Shown: positions 52,281-64,000 of the stretch, one piece after another
How the letters are laid out: the number at the start of each line of letters is the position of its first letter
How positions within the stretch are numbered: the first letter of the stretch is position 1
NCBI RefSeq assembly: GCF_041146795.1
Contig: NC_135184.1
Span: 10,530,967 to 10,594,966, forward strand
DNA from: Maylandia zebra
Taxonomy: Eukaryota; Chordata; Actinopteri; Cichliformes; Cichlidae
Reading direction: 5' to 3'
Length of the DNA stretch: 64,000 nucleotides
The notes under the pieces: model-generated
Seen by the model: the letters and a program-made list of their open reading frames with translations, nothing else
What the model was told of the DNA's origin: nothing
Databases searched by the model: none
Position numbers and translations under genes: made by a program

Positions 52281-55200
52281 TGGAAACCACATCTTCAGCT
52301 CCGATTTAATGAGAACGGCATTAGAATAACACCATAAACGCACGTCTGAAATCAAGGCTGTGCTTGACACATAGCTTTTTATTTTACAACAGTAATGTGT
52401 ATCATGAATGCCTAAACTGTGGAGTGGTAAATCATTTTAGAGGAGACAATATTGTTACCCTATAGGCAAGCTATCGGAGACCCAAAGCAAGTAATGGAAA
52501 ATCGACAAGTGCATGAAACCCTGGAGTCATGCGTTACAACTCTGAGGCATTTGGCCTTTGAAGTTAAAACCCTTGCAAGATGGAATTTCTCCTTTTCTAT
52601 TTATTTATTTATTTTTCATGCACGCCGTCGTGTTGCTCAAACGTTTCAATTTGCAGTCGTATCCAAGCCGTCGTTTTATAATCAGATAACATCCCGAAGC
52701 ATTCGCCGTTCCAGCATGAAAGTGTGTCTTTAAATGTCTTCAGACACATGAAGGGGCATTTGAAAGAAATTCAAAAACATATTTGTCGCCATCCTAAGTG
52801 CAGTCTTCAGAAATCGTGAGCCTTGGCATGTAGTTCACATCTGATTTGCATTTAAAGTGCTCTTACAGGCATCAAAGCTGGTAAAATACTTTATCTAAAA
52901 CAGTTGATATTTGATGATGAAATTAAACTAAATGTATCCTGAGTTTTTCGTAATGTCTATAAAATTAAATCTGTATTTATGGAAGCTACCTGGCAACTAG
53001 CCATGGCTGGTTGAAAATTCAGATGTTTCCACCTTTTTTGGGTGCCATCATTTGATGTTTATAGTTGAAAATGGGGAAAAATCTCTATAAAGGCAAAGCT
53101 AATCTTGCATCTGTGCTTTGAGCTGATAGGTTAACCCTGGCCCAGTTGGGTGTTTTTGGAGAATGAATATTTAATGTGCTGCGAGATGATTAAGTAAATT
53201 AACTATACAAGGGGGAAAAAAGAAATGAAAACAAGACAGAGCAGTGGTGCAACAGAAACTATTTTCTAAAGATGTGCAACAGAAACGTGGCTGAGATACA
53301 GGTGCAGTGGTTTAATACAGTTTAAATATAACAAAACATCTGAAAATGCAAATAAAGCTGGTGTCCTGAAAACATCACCTCATTGTCTCACAGTATTTTG
53401 TTCAGCTTAACCCAGATCTGAAAGCAGGAGAAATCCAAGGTTGGTATCATGGATGCTTTTCTTCTTCACTGTAACAAATGGTATTAGCAGTTATATTTAG
53501 GGTGTTTGACAGCAGCTTGGCAGGCTGTAACTCAGGCTGATTCATTGTGTTGCTCACCTCTCCTCCAAACACAAGGAACAGACAAGCCATCAGGAAAATA
53601 GAGCTCCCACTAGTATGTTGGGGGCCATCGCCTTGAGTGAAATATAGTCAGAAAAAACTGTTCTGGCCTCGCCTGAGGGTATGAAGAGAGACGATGTCAG
53701 TTCTGATTTACATTATCCTGCTGAATTGTTTTGGATGCTTCCAGACTATAAAGATTTTTGCTCAAAAAAAAAAAAAAAGATAAGGCGATAATCCTGTTAA
53801 GGCTCCAGTAATCCATATTTTCACAATAACAAATAATATATATTGACTACGTGTAATGCAAAGTGGGTCACTGGTAACTAAATTCAGACATTTTCGTACT
53901 AAGTTTGACTCTTGTAATCCTGTAAGGATCATGTGAGAACGTTTTAACTTTGTTTTGATTCTGCAAACAATTCTCCCACCCACAGCCTGAATAAAACAAT
54001 AAATACAACTGTAGTGTATCACAAGCCTATTTCATGTATAAATGAAAAATTATCCCTTGACACCCATCTGCCGTTTTCTAACAGCTCTGTTGTCTGGAAG
54101 AGCAAATGGGTAAATTTCTTCTGGTGCGTAGTGACCAAAACAATGAGCTAATGCAGCTTAAAGTTATATGGAGAAGAGCTAATATTCTTACTAGGTCTAA
54201 AAGTTTCCAGATGTTTGAGCTTGAGAGCAGAAAAAGGCATATAGAGTGATCCTGATGAAGCAGGAACTCTTGCCATAAGGCATTACAAGGAGATGATCTA
54301 TGGTGGCCCAGTGTTACATCTTATCAGGATGCTTACAGCAACTCTGTGCTGGCCAGTTTCCATTTCTTTTACTCCAAAAATAAGCCCAGTTACATGTTCC
54401 GTGCACACCTGCAGTCCTACTGTCAAAAGCTGCTTGTAGCCATGTTTATAGATCAGGCTACAGGGACTTTGTGGTGTCAGTGAGCTTCGCTGTAGTCTAA
54501 AAAAGTTCATTTGATGAGGCAGCGGTCAGAGATCGCCTGAGTCACAGAGCGCTGTCACCATGTCCTCACCGACAGCAGCAACAGGGCGAGACAAGGCTGC
54601 ATCAACATAAATGTAAACTACAAGAGACTAAAGTGACTTATGGGAGGATTGTGCAGCCCTCCTGTTGCAGAAGAACACGTCTACTGTCAGGGAAAAGACG
54701 AGTATATTATTTAGCACGACTCTTGTGCAAGACATTAAGCTCTGTTCTGGCCTTTAACTAGAATCTGTTTCCAGAATGAGTACAAAGGCACATAGAGATG
54801 CAATCATATCCAAAAAAATGTTTTCCTTATTTTCCTTGTTGTTATATAACATGTAACATTTCGAAGAATGTGTTGGCTTTTAACATTTCCAGTAAAGCCA
54901 GAGAAGCATTATCACTCATTAGGAGTCCTATTTCTGGCACTGGATGAATATAAGTTCAATAATAACACATCTTTTAACTTGTCCAGGTCTCTGTAAACTC
55001 CTTGGGGAAATACCTGGCTGAAATATCTAGTTGATAAATGCTTCAATATGTACTTTATACAGTGAGTCTTTCATAGTGTTTTTCACAGAAAACAGCTGCC
55101 TGCCACAGCTGAGAGCACTGAAAGTGACCAGAACAGTAAAGCTAGGAGTTTTATAACTAACATGATCATTTAAGGTTCCTGATTATTCTGTGTGCTCATC

Positions 55201-56364
55201 ACTCCCTGCAAAATCTTAATTATTCTACATGAAAGGCTTAGTGTTTTTTTAAAAAAATATGGCACTATGAATATTAAAAATGCAACTCAGGATATTGCAT
55301 ATGCACAGAAAATATACGGCTACTTTCATAAATAGAATAGCTTGTTTCTTTCCAAAAAGAGTTCGATGCACATTTTGATGTACACATTTTTCATCAAGAT
55401 GGACTCCAATAGAATCACAAAGCTGTTTATGTTTTTACAGTCCAGGAGTGTATAACCTTCCTGAGAAAATAAAGAGCTGTGCCTGGTCAAGCTTGCAGTA
55501 TCCAAGTGAGTTCTCTATCATATTTAAAGTGATCTATTTCAGGCAATGTATTAGTCTGGGGGGGACTGTGTGGTCTCTCACTTGAAGTAGATGGGGCTGC
55601 ATGTGTCTGAGAACTGTGGGAGCCTATAGATCTGTTTGTGCTTTAATCCACAGTGCTTGTTACAGAAGAAACTATGAGACTGGGAAAGAAAACAGAGGCT
55701 GTCACTGCTTCCTCTCCGAGGTTATATGTTGCACGCAAACAGTCATAAGCAAATAATGACTTCGGTGATATGGACAGAGACCTGCTGCATAGCTTGTTAA
55801 GACTGAGGGAGACTAAATCAGAAAGCTGTGAAATCTTGGTGACTTATCCCTCCTTTAATTACCTCTTCTATTTGCTTCCATTCCCGTCTTTGTTAAGTAC
55901 CTAGGGGGTTTTAGTGTAGCTTCCTCGCCCTCCTTTGCTGGCCTTGAATTTCGCTGCACTAATGATGACCTGGAGAAGAACATCATCACCGTTTGACTAT
56001 ACCAACACATAACGAAGGTCGAGGTATTGTAGTTTCTAGAGAGCTACTGCAAGCCTGTCGTTTCCATGTCATGCTGTGATATTCAGTACTAGATGAAGTT
56101 GTTTTTTTTTTGTTTTTTTTGAAGCTTCAAACTGCTCTTTAAGCTATCAGCAGTTCACATGATAATGCACATTGCCTGTGAACAACCATCTGAGATAGAG
56201 CCATTCTTTTTATGCTTAATTAAGTGTGATTCAGACATAGATGTTTATAGTGATAGGAACGGATATACTGACCGCTAGGCTTTTAATTTTAAGTGAACTT
56301 TAAAATACCAATTTTAGGGAGTTTGTACTGTGTTGATGCTTAGATAACATGGATAACATTAGTT

Positions 56365-56470
56365 TTGTGAGACTTAAAGTTAGACATATACCCCAATTAC
56401 CAATATATCTCCAATAACCTAATATTGGCTGATGAATTAGCTGGCTCACGTGGTTGGTTTTAAAATACAG
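56365..56470. repeat. Dispersed repeat, copy A
   Basis: gagacttaaagttagacata...tattggctgatgaattagctggctcacgtggttgg is repeated with small changes at 57688-57780. Confidence 0.75.
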
Positions 56471-57687
56471 CCCTGGAGTTGCAAAATGTTACAGGTTATG
56501 AGTGTAAACTACAGTGTTTAGAAATCAAACACTGGTTAACCTTTAATTAAATAAGCGTATCAATGCCTTAGACCCCCTCTAAGGAAACTGAGAAAAGGCA
56601 AAGCTCCAGCCCAGCTGAGGGAGGAAGGCGGTCATCCCAGAAGAATCAGTTAAAAGCTCCACTTCAGGAGCTGTGACATGACACAAACAAACACTACCCC
56701 CCGACTTAAGCCATCATCTGGGCTAATAACAAGTCCGGGTAACAACTCTGTAGATTACTGCACTCCTTGGCCGCCACCTGAGCTCAGACTTCGTTATCTT
56801 GTACAACGTCCTGTGGCAGCTTGGTAGTCTGCTGGGATTTCATAATAGTTCAGTATTTCACCTCTCACTTTGCTCCTTTATTGGTTCCCCTCCTAACATT
56901 TTCTGGCCACGAAGCTCCCATGTGTGCAGAGGCGAAAGCCCCTCCTTCTTATTACCAACCTTTTGTGAACCTTTTGATGCACACTAGGGCACAGTGAAGT
57001 GCTGGGTGGTGGAAAAGTGGCGCGGGGGTGAGGCCGACCTCATTATCAGCCAGCTGGACACTCGTACGCATCGTTTTGACCCTCATCCCCCCCTAACCTA
57101 CACCCCCCTCCAACTGTGCGCTCATTCAGGCTCCTTCCATAGATTATAATAGTGCTCTGTTGTATGCTGTGTGTATGGTTCCTATTAGTGAGCAGAGGAG
57201 ACATGGCTGATGCCTGAGGGAAAGCTCCAGATAAACAGACACAAGTTTATGATCATGGGGTTGTAAGGTTTTTATTTATCCTTGCTTTGTTACCATAGAC
57301 ACATGCTTGATGGTAACAGAACGAGGAGTCAGAGTCTTGAAAAATAACTTGGTTCCTGCTAATTATGAATTGCAGATGATGTGAGAAGAGGCTGCCGTTC
57401 CTAACTACATGATAATCATGGGCTAAAGGATAATAAGCCGCTGATAAGGGCTTAATTGGGCCTGGAAGCTATCTTGAGAAGTCTGTTTACAGAAACAATC
57501 AGATGCACCAAAGTCTAAATGGGCTTATTTCTTTTTGCACTGTTGCATTGGAGTAAGATTTGAGGGAAGTATCTGATCTTTTGATTGCACCAAATCTCAA
57601 AGAAAGGGATTTTTAGTAACAGGAAATTATATATCGACTGATCTTTTAAAATGCCAATTTAAAAGATTTTTTGTTTTTACTGGTTTT

Positions 57688-57780
57688 TGAGACTTAACGT
57701 TAGACATATATCCCAATACCAATATGTCTCCAATACTCTAATATTGGCTGATGAATTGGCTTGGCTTGGTTGGTTGATTT
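57688..57780. repeat. Dispersed repeat, copy B
   Basis: gagacttaacgttagacata...tattggctgatgaattggcttggcttggttgg; direct copy of 56365-56470. A shared short motif (ttttaaaatnccaattt) lies upstream of both copies. Confidence 0.75.
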
Positions 57781-58559
57781 TACAGGACAGCTGTAACTGG
57801 AACAAAGTTTAAATGTCCATCACACAATATCACTGCTGCTATAGCCTAAGTTTGGAAACCCATTGACTAGTCTGCTGGCAAAGTCTCTGAAGACAAGGAG
57901 CAATTTTTCAGGGCTCCTGATAGAGCTGATGCGTGTCTGAGCAATGACTTCCTGTTGTATTCAGTGATAGTTGTTTCCAAATACTCAGTTTTGGGCACAA
58001 CTTTTTTTCTATGCTAAATAGTCAATGTTTTCAAGATTGCATTTCAGCAAATACTCCCCCAGTCTCTCCTTGCTCTTTACACAGAGTGTTTACCTGCACA
58101 CAATCAAAGGTTGCTTAAATGTGTTTGGTCAGCAGAACTCAAGCTGACTGCATAATGACACCAGAAAACCTTTGCCTGCAGGTTCTACATATTCATAGGC
58201 AGATATCTGTTTATGGAGATTACTGTGACCTACTTCCACCATTGTAACCAACCCATTAGGAATGCAGCATGAACTGGTGTGATGATCAGCAAGACACTGG
58301 TGGCATTGTGGAAAAACAAAGCAAGCCTGAATGTTTGGACTTTTAACAAAGAGGAAAAACCAGTTCCTTGTTTCTATGATGTTTCCTCAAACTGTGACCT
58401 CACTAAGGAGGATGGCCATAAACAAAACCAGTACACGAGTTGTAGCTGTACATTATATTCAATGAGTTAGTAGTTATTAGTAGGTATCTACATAAGTCAA
58501 CCTTGAAGTTGTGTCCAAGTGTGTTAGAGCTACCTCTCACGATGAAGTAAACGTAATCC

Positions 58560-59110
58560 TCATCTCCCTCAGAGATTTTGGTTCATGTTGACACAATAGC
58601 CTCACACAGTTGGTGCAGAATTGGGCAAAAAATGTGCCAAGAAAATGTCCCTCACCCCACTATATCCCCAGCCTGAGTGGTTGGTTTTATGCTCTTGTTG
58701 TTCAGTTCTGACCCTACCATCTGAATGTTGGAGAAGAAATTGTGACTCATCAGACCAGGCAATGTGTTTCCAGTCTTTGATGAGCCTGTATGAATTGTAG
58801 CTTCAGTTTCCTGTTTCTGGTTGACAGGAGTGGCAGCCAGTCTGAAGATGTTCTTCTGCATACCTTGGCTGTAATGAGTGTTTATTTGAGTTACTGTCTT
58901 CCTGTCACATTGAAGCAATCCAACCATTCTCTTCAGACCTCTGATGTCAACAAGGCATTTTTAGTCAGAGAGCTGCCGCTCGTTGGATATTTCTCTTTTT
59001 TTTTTTTGGACCATTCTCTACAAACCTTAGAGCTGGTTGTGTGGAAAATCACAGTAGATCAGCAGTTTCTAAAATACTCAGACTAGACCATCTGGCACCA
59101 TTTCACTACA
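58560..59110. repeat. Teleost interspersed repeat, decayed
   Basis: Text such as ttgtgactcatcagaccagg, gacaggagtggcagccagtc, agtttctaaaatactcagac and catctggcaccatttca belongs, as recalled, to a common fish repeat of DNA-transposon type. Ends are not defined. The two overlapping open frames on opposite strands (58652-59086) are by-products. Confidence 0.5.
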
Positions 59111-60654
59111 TTGGTGGACCATGTAGTGGAAAGGGATGACTCAGAGATTCTGTTCCCACTAAATGTATGCTGTATGCATGTACACATGAGTAAACTGCAC
59201 AAGTGAGCAGGTCGTGGATGACTTCAGTTCTGAGATGCTAGAGTTGGGAAGTTGTGAGTGATCTCCAGAGTAGTTCTTTACTTTTCAAGAGTTTTGATGT
59301 ATTTTTTTATGTCAGTACAACTTTCTGTTTTTCTCTGTTTTCCATTAAGAAAGACAACAATGACCCAGTTTGTTAATTTATCAACATAAAACACCCACTA
59401 ATGATATTCAGACAAGTGAAGACTTCCTACTTTTTCTTCTTTTTATATATTCGATCAAAGGAATCCCCCTCTCTGTTCGGCTTGCGTGGGAGTGGGAATG
59501 TAATTTTGAGCGGCATCCGTCTAGGTCACGCGTATAATCACTTTTGACTCAAGTAAAGGAGATTTACATGCCAAATTGAAGCAAAGGTTTGGAATCAATG
59601 TAATGAATGGTGCTGAAGTGGGTCAGCTATGAGAAATACTGCAACGGGCTACATTTGTTTGAGTTTTTGGTCTTTTCATCATATTTGTTGATAATAACAG
59701 AGATTCATCTGTGCGCTGCTTTGGACAAAAGCATCTGCCAAATACATATGAAGGTAAAATATCACCAGCTTTATCCCTTATCCTCCCTTCAAAGATGAAT
59801 TCTTAATCTCAGCTGCACCAACTGGTTCAAGATGGGTTGCACAAAAAAATAAGAGAGGATCTTTGTGTTCTGCATGTCTGTGCTGGAGAAATTTGTTCTG
59901 GCAGGAACAGCATGGGAAATGTAGTATCTCTTTCCATTTCTGATTTGTCAGCATTAATTTGCCCGAGGGCGGGGTCGCCTCCGGTTGAGTGTAACTCGCT
60001 GATCTTATCCGTCTTCTCTGTATATCTTGATGAGTGCAGAGCGACATTCGCCTCCCTTGCCTTCTCCACATGGCTCGCTTTCTTTGTACTGCACACTGCA
60101 CAGCACTGGCACGCAGCCAGTCTGCTTTCCCAGAATACTCGCTGGACCTGCTGAAGAGTTTGGAGGCAGCTGACATGGCAGCTCTTCCCTCCTCCTGGCC
60201 TGTCTGAGCCACAGTGTCACTAATAGCTGTTAGTGGGTTGACTCCTAGTGACGCTTTAAATTATTATTTTATATATGTATCCATACAGTAGCTTCACTTA
60301 GACTCTGGGATGTTTGGGAGTTCAGGCTTTTTAGGCTGGATGTGCACTGGATGACCTCCAGACAGAGCAGTAGTATGCAGCGCCAATGCCTTTCAGGTGT
60401 ATTGTGTATTTTTCACTTGTCTCTAGGGAAGAGTTTTGCTGTGTCTGCAGGCTTTTTAAAGCACTGTCCTGCAGCTCATTTTAAGTTACACACATTCCCA
60501 CCTGGGAGCTGCCCTGTACAGTCTCATGACTTCACCGCGGGCTTTGTTATAAAGGGGTACAAGGGTGTCCATTCATTTTTCTTTGATTCACAGGTGATCT
60601 CAAACAAACAGTCATCTAATATTTGTGGGATTGCTGCTGTTGTCCTCAAGCTTT

Positions 60655-60800
60655 TGTAGACTTCGGCAGTAAGACCTCACAGCAAGAAAGTTGTGGGTTC
60701 GAATCTGGACTGGGGCCTTCTTTGCATGTTCTCCCCGTGTCTGTACGGGCTTCTCTATGGTTTCCTCTCACAGTCCAAAGAGATGTATGGGGATGGTTTA
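60655..60800 (+). repeat. Teleost interspersed repeat fragment
   Basis: gcaagaaagttgtgggttcgaatctgg...cttctttgcatgttctccccgtgtctgtacgggcttctctatggtttcctctcacagtccaaag is the same family as 44840-45115, same orientation and better preserved. Confidence 0.65.
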
Positions 60801-60884
60801 AGTGGTGGTTCTAAAGTAGCTGTTGGTGTGAATGTGAGTGTAAATATCTGTCTCTGTGCATTAGCCAAAAGCCACAGCATGTCT

Positions 60885-62216
60885 TTTATCCTGCCGTCCT
60901 TCTCTCACACGTGGTCGTGGCAGATGGCCCCGCCCCTCCCTGAGCCTGGTTCTGCCGGAGGTTTCTTCCTGTTAAAAGGGAGTTTTTCCTTCTCACTGTC
61001 AAAATAAACTATCATAGCTATGCAGATGACACACAAATATATATCACAATGTCACCAGGAGACCGAGGCCCTGTACAGGCTCTTGGTAAATGCATTGAGG
61101 AAACTAATGACTGGTTGTGCCACAATTTTCTCCAGCTAAACAAAAACAAAACTGAGGTAATAGTCTTTGGCGCCAAAGAAAAACGATTACAGGTCACCAG
61201 AGAACTTCAATCTATACACCTAAAAACCACAAACCAGGCGAGAAATTTGGGTGTAGTGATGGATGCAGACCTAAACTTAGAAAAACACATTAAGACAATA
61301 ACAAAATCAGCTTACTATCACCTCAAGAATATTTCAAGGATAAAAGATCTGATGTCTCAACAGGACCTGGAAAAACTAGTCCATGCATTCATCTTTAGTA
61401 GGCTTGATTACTGTAACAGCATCTTTACAGGTCTACCTAAAAAATCAGTCAGACAACTACAGCTCATTCAGAACTCTGCTGCTCGAGTCCTCACTAAGAC
61501 CAAAAAAGTGGACCACATCAGTCCAGCTCTGAGGTCTTTACACTGGCTGCCTGTCCGTCAGAGGATAGACTTTAAAGTTCTGATGCTGGTCTATAAAGCT
61601 CTGAATGGTTTAGGACCAAAATACATCAGTGACCTCCTGACCCAGTATGAACCTTCCAGATCCCTCAGGTCATCTGGATCCGGTCTTTTATCAGTTCTCA
61701 GAGTCAGAACCAGACACGGAGAAGCTGCATTCAGCTTTTATGCTCCTTATATCTGGAACAAACTCCCAGAAAGCCTCAGATCAGCTGAAACACTCAGTTT
61801 ATTTAAATCCAGGTTGAAGACTCACCTGTTCTCAGCTGCATTTGAATAAAGCACCAAATCCAAACTTTTAAGCTTAAATTTCAAAACTAACATTTTAACT
61901 ACTGATTTTATCTGTGTTGATTTTATATACTGTTTTGTTTGTTTGTTAATTAGTTTGTTTGCTTGTTTTAATCAATTTTAAATCATGCTTTGTATTGGTT
62001 TTTGTTTCTAATGTCTCTGTAAAGCACTTTGAATCACCTTGTTGTTGAATTGTGCTATACAAATAAACTTGCCTTGCCTTGCCTTACCAATGTGCTTGCT
62101 CATAAGGGGTCATATGATCCTGTATGTATTATTGTAGGATCTACCTTACAATATAAAGCGCCTTGAGGTGACTGTTGTTGTGATTTGGCGCTGTATAAAT
62201 AGATTGAATTGAAACA
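60885..62216 (+). repeat. Teleost interspersed repeat split by a LINE
   Basis: The left half (60885-61000, ggttctgccggaggtttcttcctgttaaaagggagtttttcctt) and right half (62086-62216, ccaatgtgcttgctcataag ... gcgccttgaggtgactgttg) are contiguous in the uninterrupted inverted copy at 31140-31340. Here they are separated by 1085 bases of LINE, so the repeat is older than the insertion. Confidence 0.7.
61001..62085 (+). mobile_element. 5'-truncated CR1/L2-like LINE with open reverse transcriptase C-terminus
   Basis: An uninterrupted frame from the insertion junction (61001) to a TAA at 61847-61849 gives 282 codons. It starts just before the reverse transcriptase catalytic box YADD (SYADDTQIYI), then NKTEVIVFG, RNLGVVMDADL, FSRLDYCNSIF, ARVLTKTKK and LHWLPVRQRIDFKVL, the usual C-terminal half of L2/CR1-type polymerases in fish, ending THLFSAAFE. 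An AT-rich 3' region follows, ending aataaacttgccttgccttg, that is, a tandem gcctt tail. The endonuclease and the N-terminal half of the polymerase are absent, so it cannot move by itself. The open frame suggests a recent insertion. It lies in the mtcl1 intron. Confidence 0.85.
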
Positions 62217-62289
62217 GATTGGCGATCCATCATGGGGTGCCCAGCCTTAGAGTCACAGGGCAGAAGAAAATAGATGGATGCCCACACTG

Positions 62290-62332
62290 CACAGTTTAGT
62301 TTAGTTTAGTTTTTTGTTTTGTTTTGTTTAGC
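62290..62332. repeat. Simple repeats (GTTTA)n/(TTTTG)n
   Basis: gtttagtttagtttag followed by ttttgttttgttttg; low-complexity DNA next to the repeat block. Confidence 0.85.
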
Positions 62333-64000
62333 TGAAAGTTCAGAATAATGACGAATAAAGACGAGTGATGAGTTATGCAGTTAGAGCTAGGAGGCGATTA
62401 GGTGCATTTTAAATGTTACTGTAAGGTTATAGAGAATTTTCAAGAGTGTTTATTTTGTTATCTGGTTAATTCATGCTGACATTTCATTGAATGCTAATCA
62501 TTTTTGTAAATAGACACTTTAAAAGATACTAATTCAGTGCAGGGCAGCCTGTGGTATCTACAGTTACTGTTAAGTTAGGTCAAGGATAGCTACCCATATG
62601 GAAAAGAAATAGTAAAAACTTATATGTGATTACTCATGAAAGTGGCCACTTTCTCATTACTTTCATATATTGTTTTAGTAAGTATCCAAAACATACAAGT
62701 TTCATTATATAATTTTTCAAGGGATCTTATATCTGTTTTCACTCTTATATGCTTTTCATACAAGTTTCACACAAGACAGATACAAACTTTATAAGATTTA
62801 TATATATCTTTTCCATATGGGTAGCATTGGTTTGAAATTAAGCTCATGATGCTCTTTAGCACCATTTGCCAAAATGCATTTTTATGACTTTATGGGGACT
62901 GGACATCAGCCATGGCAGCATAATAGTTCACATCACATCTGCATATATAACGCATTAGACTCAGAGCTGCAGCAGAGCAGGTTAAGTTGATCATATTAGG
63001 AAGTTCATAGTGAGTCATTAATGTTTCTCCACCTGCCTAATCCTGTCATGTAACATGTCAGTTGTACCATCATAGTGTCAGCACAAACAAGGACATTAAA
63101 TAATTTCTAAATTATAAAATCAGGTATTAGGCTTGGTAGCTGAGTCTTACAGCAAACAAATGCAGCTACAGCTATGTAGTTTTAGTTCAGATCATTTGTA
63201 CCTTACTCAAAATGCAGTGTTGACATAGTCAGGCAAACTATAAGAAGCCCTACCTTTGCAGCAGACTTTACAAGAAAGAAAATAACGAGTTGTTTGGACT
63301 TGGCACTCCTCTCCAGGCTGGAAATGTGTTCAGAACAAAATTCACTTGTTCTCTGAAGCTGGTTCACTTTGCCAGACTGTGTGCCTTTCATAGCAGAAAT
63401 ATCAATCACCACTTCCCTCCTCTCGCCTTTAGCGGTCGGGTGCAGTCTCCCCGTTCGACTCCACCACCAGCTCTCTCACCGAGCCACAGGGGGAGGTTGC
63501 CAGTTCTGCACTTGTCATCCTTCCATAGCAGCGAGGGGGCTAAATCAGGCCCGCAGTCGCTCAGAGTTTATCATTAGTTGGATCCAGTCTGTCAGCTCGC
63601 TCTTTTAGAGTCGCAGTGTTTGATGAAATTTTAAGGCAACTCACAGATACAAATTTTGTGGGACAGCGTGATGCACTCTGTCAAAAAAATGTATTTACCA
63701 AAAAATAAACTCAGATTCTTTAGAGCGCTCGTGGCAAAATAAATAAGTAAAACAAAACTTGGCTTATTTAAGATGTCCTTTGCAAATATGTTGGTTTTAA
63801 AATGTATGAAAATATTCATATTTACCTAACTAACGTACCTTCTTATACCACACTAACTATGAACATTTTTCCATGAGATATAACAAAGAACTACAAATCA
63901 TGGCACCAAGAGCTTTACAAATAGAGCCAAAAGTGACAGAATGGGAGCAATATCGCTTGAAGTTTTTACACTGAGCCCCTCTGCTTGTGAGAAATACTGT

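Noticed and set aside
59778..60212. 144-residue minus-strand open frame as a gene
   Set aside because: No family resemblance, overlapped by another open frame on the plus strand; kept only as a candidate block for checking.

Overview
The window is nuclear DNA of a ray-finned fish, most likely a spiny-rayed teleost. It carries small spliced vertebrate genes with GT-AG introns in AT-rich DNA. The repeats are teleost-type: Tc1-like remnants, terminal-inverted-repeat elements, a DIRS-like fragment, a CR1/L2-like LINE, and long (TA), (TAA) and (CA) microsatellites. I see no bacterial, phage or organellar sequence, no CRISPR array, and no tRNA or rRNA gene.

Four genes can be assembled exon by exon. 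(1) Positions 361-14380, plus strand: the last 15 coding exons of a Piezo2 mechanosensitive channel. They cover 892 residues, from the last blade segments through anchor, outer helix, extracellular cap, inner pore helix and C-terminal domain to the stop codon. (2) Positions 25686-19785, minus strand: a complete napg (gamma-SNAP) gene of 12 coding exons and 312 residues, including an 18-nt microexon. It converges on piezo2. (3) Positions 28999-36491, plus strand: a complete rab12 gene of 6 exons and 243 residues. It diverges from napg across a 3.3 kb gap that holds both promoters, a decayed Tc1-like element and a perfect 19-bp hairpin. (4) From 40308, plus strand: the first three coding exons (406 residues) of mtcl1 (SOGA2), starting in a GC-rich CpG-island-like block. 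Its third intron runs past 46943 to the end of the window. The same four genes lie on human 18p11, so the block is an old syntenic group, although rab12-mtcl1 and napg-piezo2 sit much closer together here.

Layout: 1-14380 piezo2 exons and TE-littered introns; 14381-19784 piezo2 3'UTR, a Tc1-like mosaic and the napg 3' flank; 19785-25686 napg; 25687-28998 bidirectional intergenic region; 28999-39510 rab12 with an approximately 3 kb 3'UTR holding a Z-DNA-type repeat and two nested inverted-repeat elements; 39660-46942 mtcl1 promoter and first exons; 46943-64000 mtcl1 intron with repeats, a 5'-truncated LINE nested in another repeat, and several non-repetitive blocks that may be regulatory.

The gene products are not one pathway. 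Piezo2 is a plasma-membrane cation channel. Gamma-SNAP and Rab12 both act in membrane traffic (SNARE recycling; endosome/lysosome and autophagy control). MTCL1 organises microtubules. I found no undescribed gene system. The points worth checking are splicing oddities (napg microexon, mtcl1 exon 2 donor), a stop-start overlapping uORF in mtcl1, the intergenic hairpin, a direct repeat flanking a piezo2 exon, and the nested transposons.
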